NCBI GenBank assembly: GCA_963930325.1
Contig: CAWVME010000118.1
Location: 1 to 16,243 of the forward strand
Direction of reading: 5' to 3'
Origin: CALXJM01 sp963930325
Lineage (GTDB): Bacteria; Bacillota; Clostridia; TANB77; CAG-508
Length of the DNA stretch: 16,243 nt
Position 1 is the first letter of the stretch, and each line of letters starts with the position of its first letter. This document shows positions 14,372 through 16,243 of this stretch, piece after piece. The position numbers and the translations under genes were made by a program. The notes under the pieces are model-generated. The model did no database searches. It was not told where the DNA came from and saw only the letters and a list, made by a program, of their open reading frames with translations.

Positions 14372-16243
14372 GTGAAGGTTCTAAGTAAGTTGTCTTTTAA
14401 AAATTTAATGTTAAATAAAAAAAGGACTATTAGTACAATTATCGGAATTATTCTTTCAGTTGCACTTATTTGTGCCGCTTCTGGACTTGTCAGTAGCTTT
14501 CAAGAAACCCTAGTTCAAAATGCCATTAATCAGACTGGTTATTATCATATTTATATTTCAGATTTAAAAGAAGATGATATAAAAAACTTACAAGATAATC
14601 GAAATATAAAAGACATTAAACTTCTATATGATAATGGATATTCATATTTTAACCAAAAAGAACAAGAAGAAGATAACCCATATATTCATATATATTCTCT
14701 TGGAAATATTGACTTAAATGATTTATCATATAATTTATTAGAGGGAAGAGCTCCAAAAAATGAAAATGAAATTGCAATTAGTCAGAGCGTTCTTGATAAT
14801 TCAAATTATAAAATAGGAGATACAATAGAATTAGAAGTAGGTGAAAGGAAAACTATAGATGACTATGAATTAAATACTACAAATCCAACTCATAGTTTAA
14901 TAGAAAAACTGGTAAATACGACAAAAAAGACTTATACTATTGTAGGAATAATTTCCAAATATAATACAAGTCATATATATTATGGAATAAGCTCTAAAGA
15001 TGTAGATGGAGACATGATTGCTTATTGCTCTTTGAAAAATCCTAGCAAATATGAAAAAGCTATTGCAGAGCTTTTGGGCGTGGATAATTATAGTCAACTT
15101 CAAACATTCCCTGAACTAGATACTAAATACAAAGATTATTTTATCAATACGGAACTTTTACGTTGGGAGGCATTCGCTTTTAGCGACTCTACTATCAGCA
15201 TGCTATACGCTGTTATGGGAGTAGTCTTATTTATTATTGTATTTACTAGTGTATTTTGTATTAGAAACTCTTTTTCAATAGCAACTACAGAAAAAATCAA
15301 AATGTATGGAATGCTTGCCAGTGTTGGTGCTACGAAGAAACAAATCAGAAAAAATGTAATTACAGAAGCTCTAATGTTGGGAGTAGTAGGAATTCCTATG
15401 GGAATTTTATCTGGAATACTAGCAGTATTTGTATTAATAAAAATTGTAAATGCTATTTTAGGTGATTTTCTATTTGCGAATATTGACGGAATTGTATTTA
15501 ATATATCTATATTGCCAATTATATTATCTATCATTTTAGGAGCTATTACAATCTATTTATCTGCAATTTCCTCGGCTAGAAAAGCAAGCAAAGTAAGTCC
15601 TATAGAAGGAATAAGAGTTGCAGACAGTATAAAAATAAAAAGCAAAAGTTTAAAAACTCCCAAAATTATAGAAAAAATGCTTAAAACAGGAGGAGCGTTA
15701 GCTTATAAGAACTTAAAAAGAAGCAAAAAGAAATATAGAACTACAGTTATTTCTTTAGCAGTAAGTATATTTATTTTTATTACAATGAATGCATTCATTA
15801 CCAATATGTTTGATTTTACTACAAACTATTACACAGATTATGATTATAATGTAACCGTTTATGGGCTAGATTCTAATAATATAGAGAACCTAGACAAAAT
15901 ATTGTCTTTAGAATCAATTGAAGACTATTTTATGCTTTATGACTACAGAGATAATGGAATAAAAATTACCGACAAAAGTAAAATTAGAGAAATTCCTTAT
16001 ATTTCCCTTTCTAGAGATAATATATTAAATGAGACAACAGGAGAGTTAGAACCTATTGGAGAGGAATTTATATATTTAAGCATACGAGCTTTAGATGATG
16101 CTTCTTTTAGAAAATATATACAAAAGTTCGGGTTAGATTATGAAAGTGTAAAAGAAAGCGGAATTTTATGTGATACTAGTCAATATTATGATGAAAATGC
16201 TCAAAATTCAAAAGAAATTAGACGTTATACTTATGATAAAAAC
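14372..16243 (+). CDS. FtsX-type ABC transporter permease, 3' end outside window
   Basis: A frame open for 624 codons to the window edge. It starts at a GTG (14372) with AGGAGG (14358-14363) inside the end of the ATPase gene. Layout: transmembrane segment at about residues 21-42; an extracytoplasmic domain of about 225 residues; three segments (about 273-298, 328-358 and 377-400) forming the first FtsX domain, with M-Y-G-M-L-A-S-V-G-A-T before it and S-P-I-E-G-I-R after it; then a second N-terminal-like half, A-Y-K-N-L-K-R-S-K-K, and another membrane segment (about 457-480) followed by a second extracytoplasmic domain that is cut off. The repeat of K-N-L plus membrane helix shows the two-half permease type. 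It partners the ATPase upstream; the substrate is unknown but antimicrobial peptides are plausible. Confidence 0.9.
   Translation, partial: MKVLSKLSFKNLMLNKKRTISTIIGIILSVALICAASGLVSSFQETLVQNAINQTGYYHIYISDLKEDDIKNLQDNRNIKDIKLLYDNGYSYFNQKEQEEDNPYIHIYSLGNIDLNDLSYNLLEGRAPKNENEIAISQSVLDNSNYKIGDTIELEVGERKTIDDYELNTTNPTHSLIEKLVNTTKKTYTIVGIISKYNTSHIYYGISSKDVDGDMIAYCSLKNPSKYEKAIAELLGVDNYSQLQTFPELDTKYKDYFINTELLRWEAFAFSDSTISMLYAVMGVVLFIIVFTSVFCIRNSFSIATTEKIKMYGMLASVGATKKQIRKNVITEALMLGVVGIPMGILSGILAVFVLIKIVNAILGDFLFANIDGIVFNISILPIILSIILGAITIYLSAISSARKASKVSPIEGIRVADSIKIKSKSLKTPKIIEKMLKTGGALAYKNLKRSKKKYRTTVISLAVSIFIFITMNAFITNMFDFTTNYYTDYDYNVTVYGLDSNNIENLDKILSLESIEDYFMLYDYRDNGIKITDKSKIREIPYISLSRDNILNETTGELEPIGEEFIYLSIRALDDASFRKYIQKFGLDYESVKESGILCDTSQYYDENAQNSKEIRRYTYDKN

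Noticed and set aside
14897..15534. Minus-strand open frames within the permease
   Set aside because: The plus-strand permease is continuous and family-like throughout; the antisense frames show no protein features.

Overview
The window is very AT-rich (I estimate roughly 30% GC) and reads like a chromosomal segment of a low-GC Bacillota, most likely an uncultured gut-type member of the Clostridia. The signs are strong AGGAGG-type ribosome sites, frequent TTG and GTG starts, short intergenic gaps with A/T-rich terminator hairpins, and clostridial families (MBOAT/DHHW/DUF4358 cluster, CmpB-type permease, undecaprenol-type DgkA, SufC/SufB-like two-gene system). I see no tRNA, rRNA, CRISPR array, transposase or phage gene.

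Layout. 1-198 is the 3' end of a queuosine-salvage (Qng1/DUF2419) gene. 199-468 is intergenic with a good promoter. 469-3588 is a cell-surface cluster: an MBOAT O-acyltransferase, an SGNH-like DHHW-family protein and a DUF4358 membrane-anchored protein; the first two probably acetylate an exported glycan. 3615-6064 encodes a Cu(+) export pair, P1B-ATPase CopA and chaperone CopZ, overlapping by 25 bases. 6136-6801 is a hemolysin III/PAQR membrane protein behind a near-perfect dyad. 6833-7736 is an RsmB/NOP-type rRNA m5C methyltransferase broken by a 13-bp tandem duplication. A bidirectional terminator separates it from the convergent radical SAM gene ytqA/mnmL (8754-7828), whose predicted promoter sits almost on its start codon.

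8755-9003 is a divergent intergenic region. 9004-9651 encodes a CmpB-family membrane protein, and 9745-10410 an unrecognised membrane-anchored extracytoplasmic protein with its own promoter. At 10422-10510 lies a long inverted repeat enclosing a smaller structured segment, then a perfect consensus sigma-A promoter drives a SufC-like ATPase (1-nt frameshift) and a SufB/SufD-like scaffold, resembling the minimal SmsCB iron-sulfur system. An undecaprenol/diacylglycerol kinase and signal peptidase I follow. 13329-13696 holds several hairpins, including a strong terminator, and possible regulator sites ahead of a MacB/Bce-type ABC exporter (ATPase complete, FtsX permease running off the window).

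The most notable things are two independent frame disruptions in otherwise well-conserved housekeeping genes, the structured element at 10422-10510, the dyad in front of hlyIII, and the linkage of glycan O-acylation genes to copper export without an obvious terminator between them. I did not find a clear case for a wholly new multi-gene system; the RNA-like element and the unknown 9745-10410 protein are the best candidates for something undescribed.
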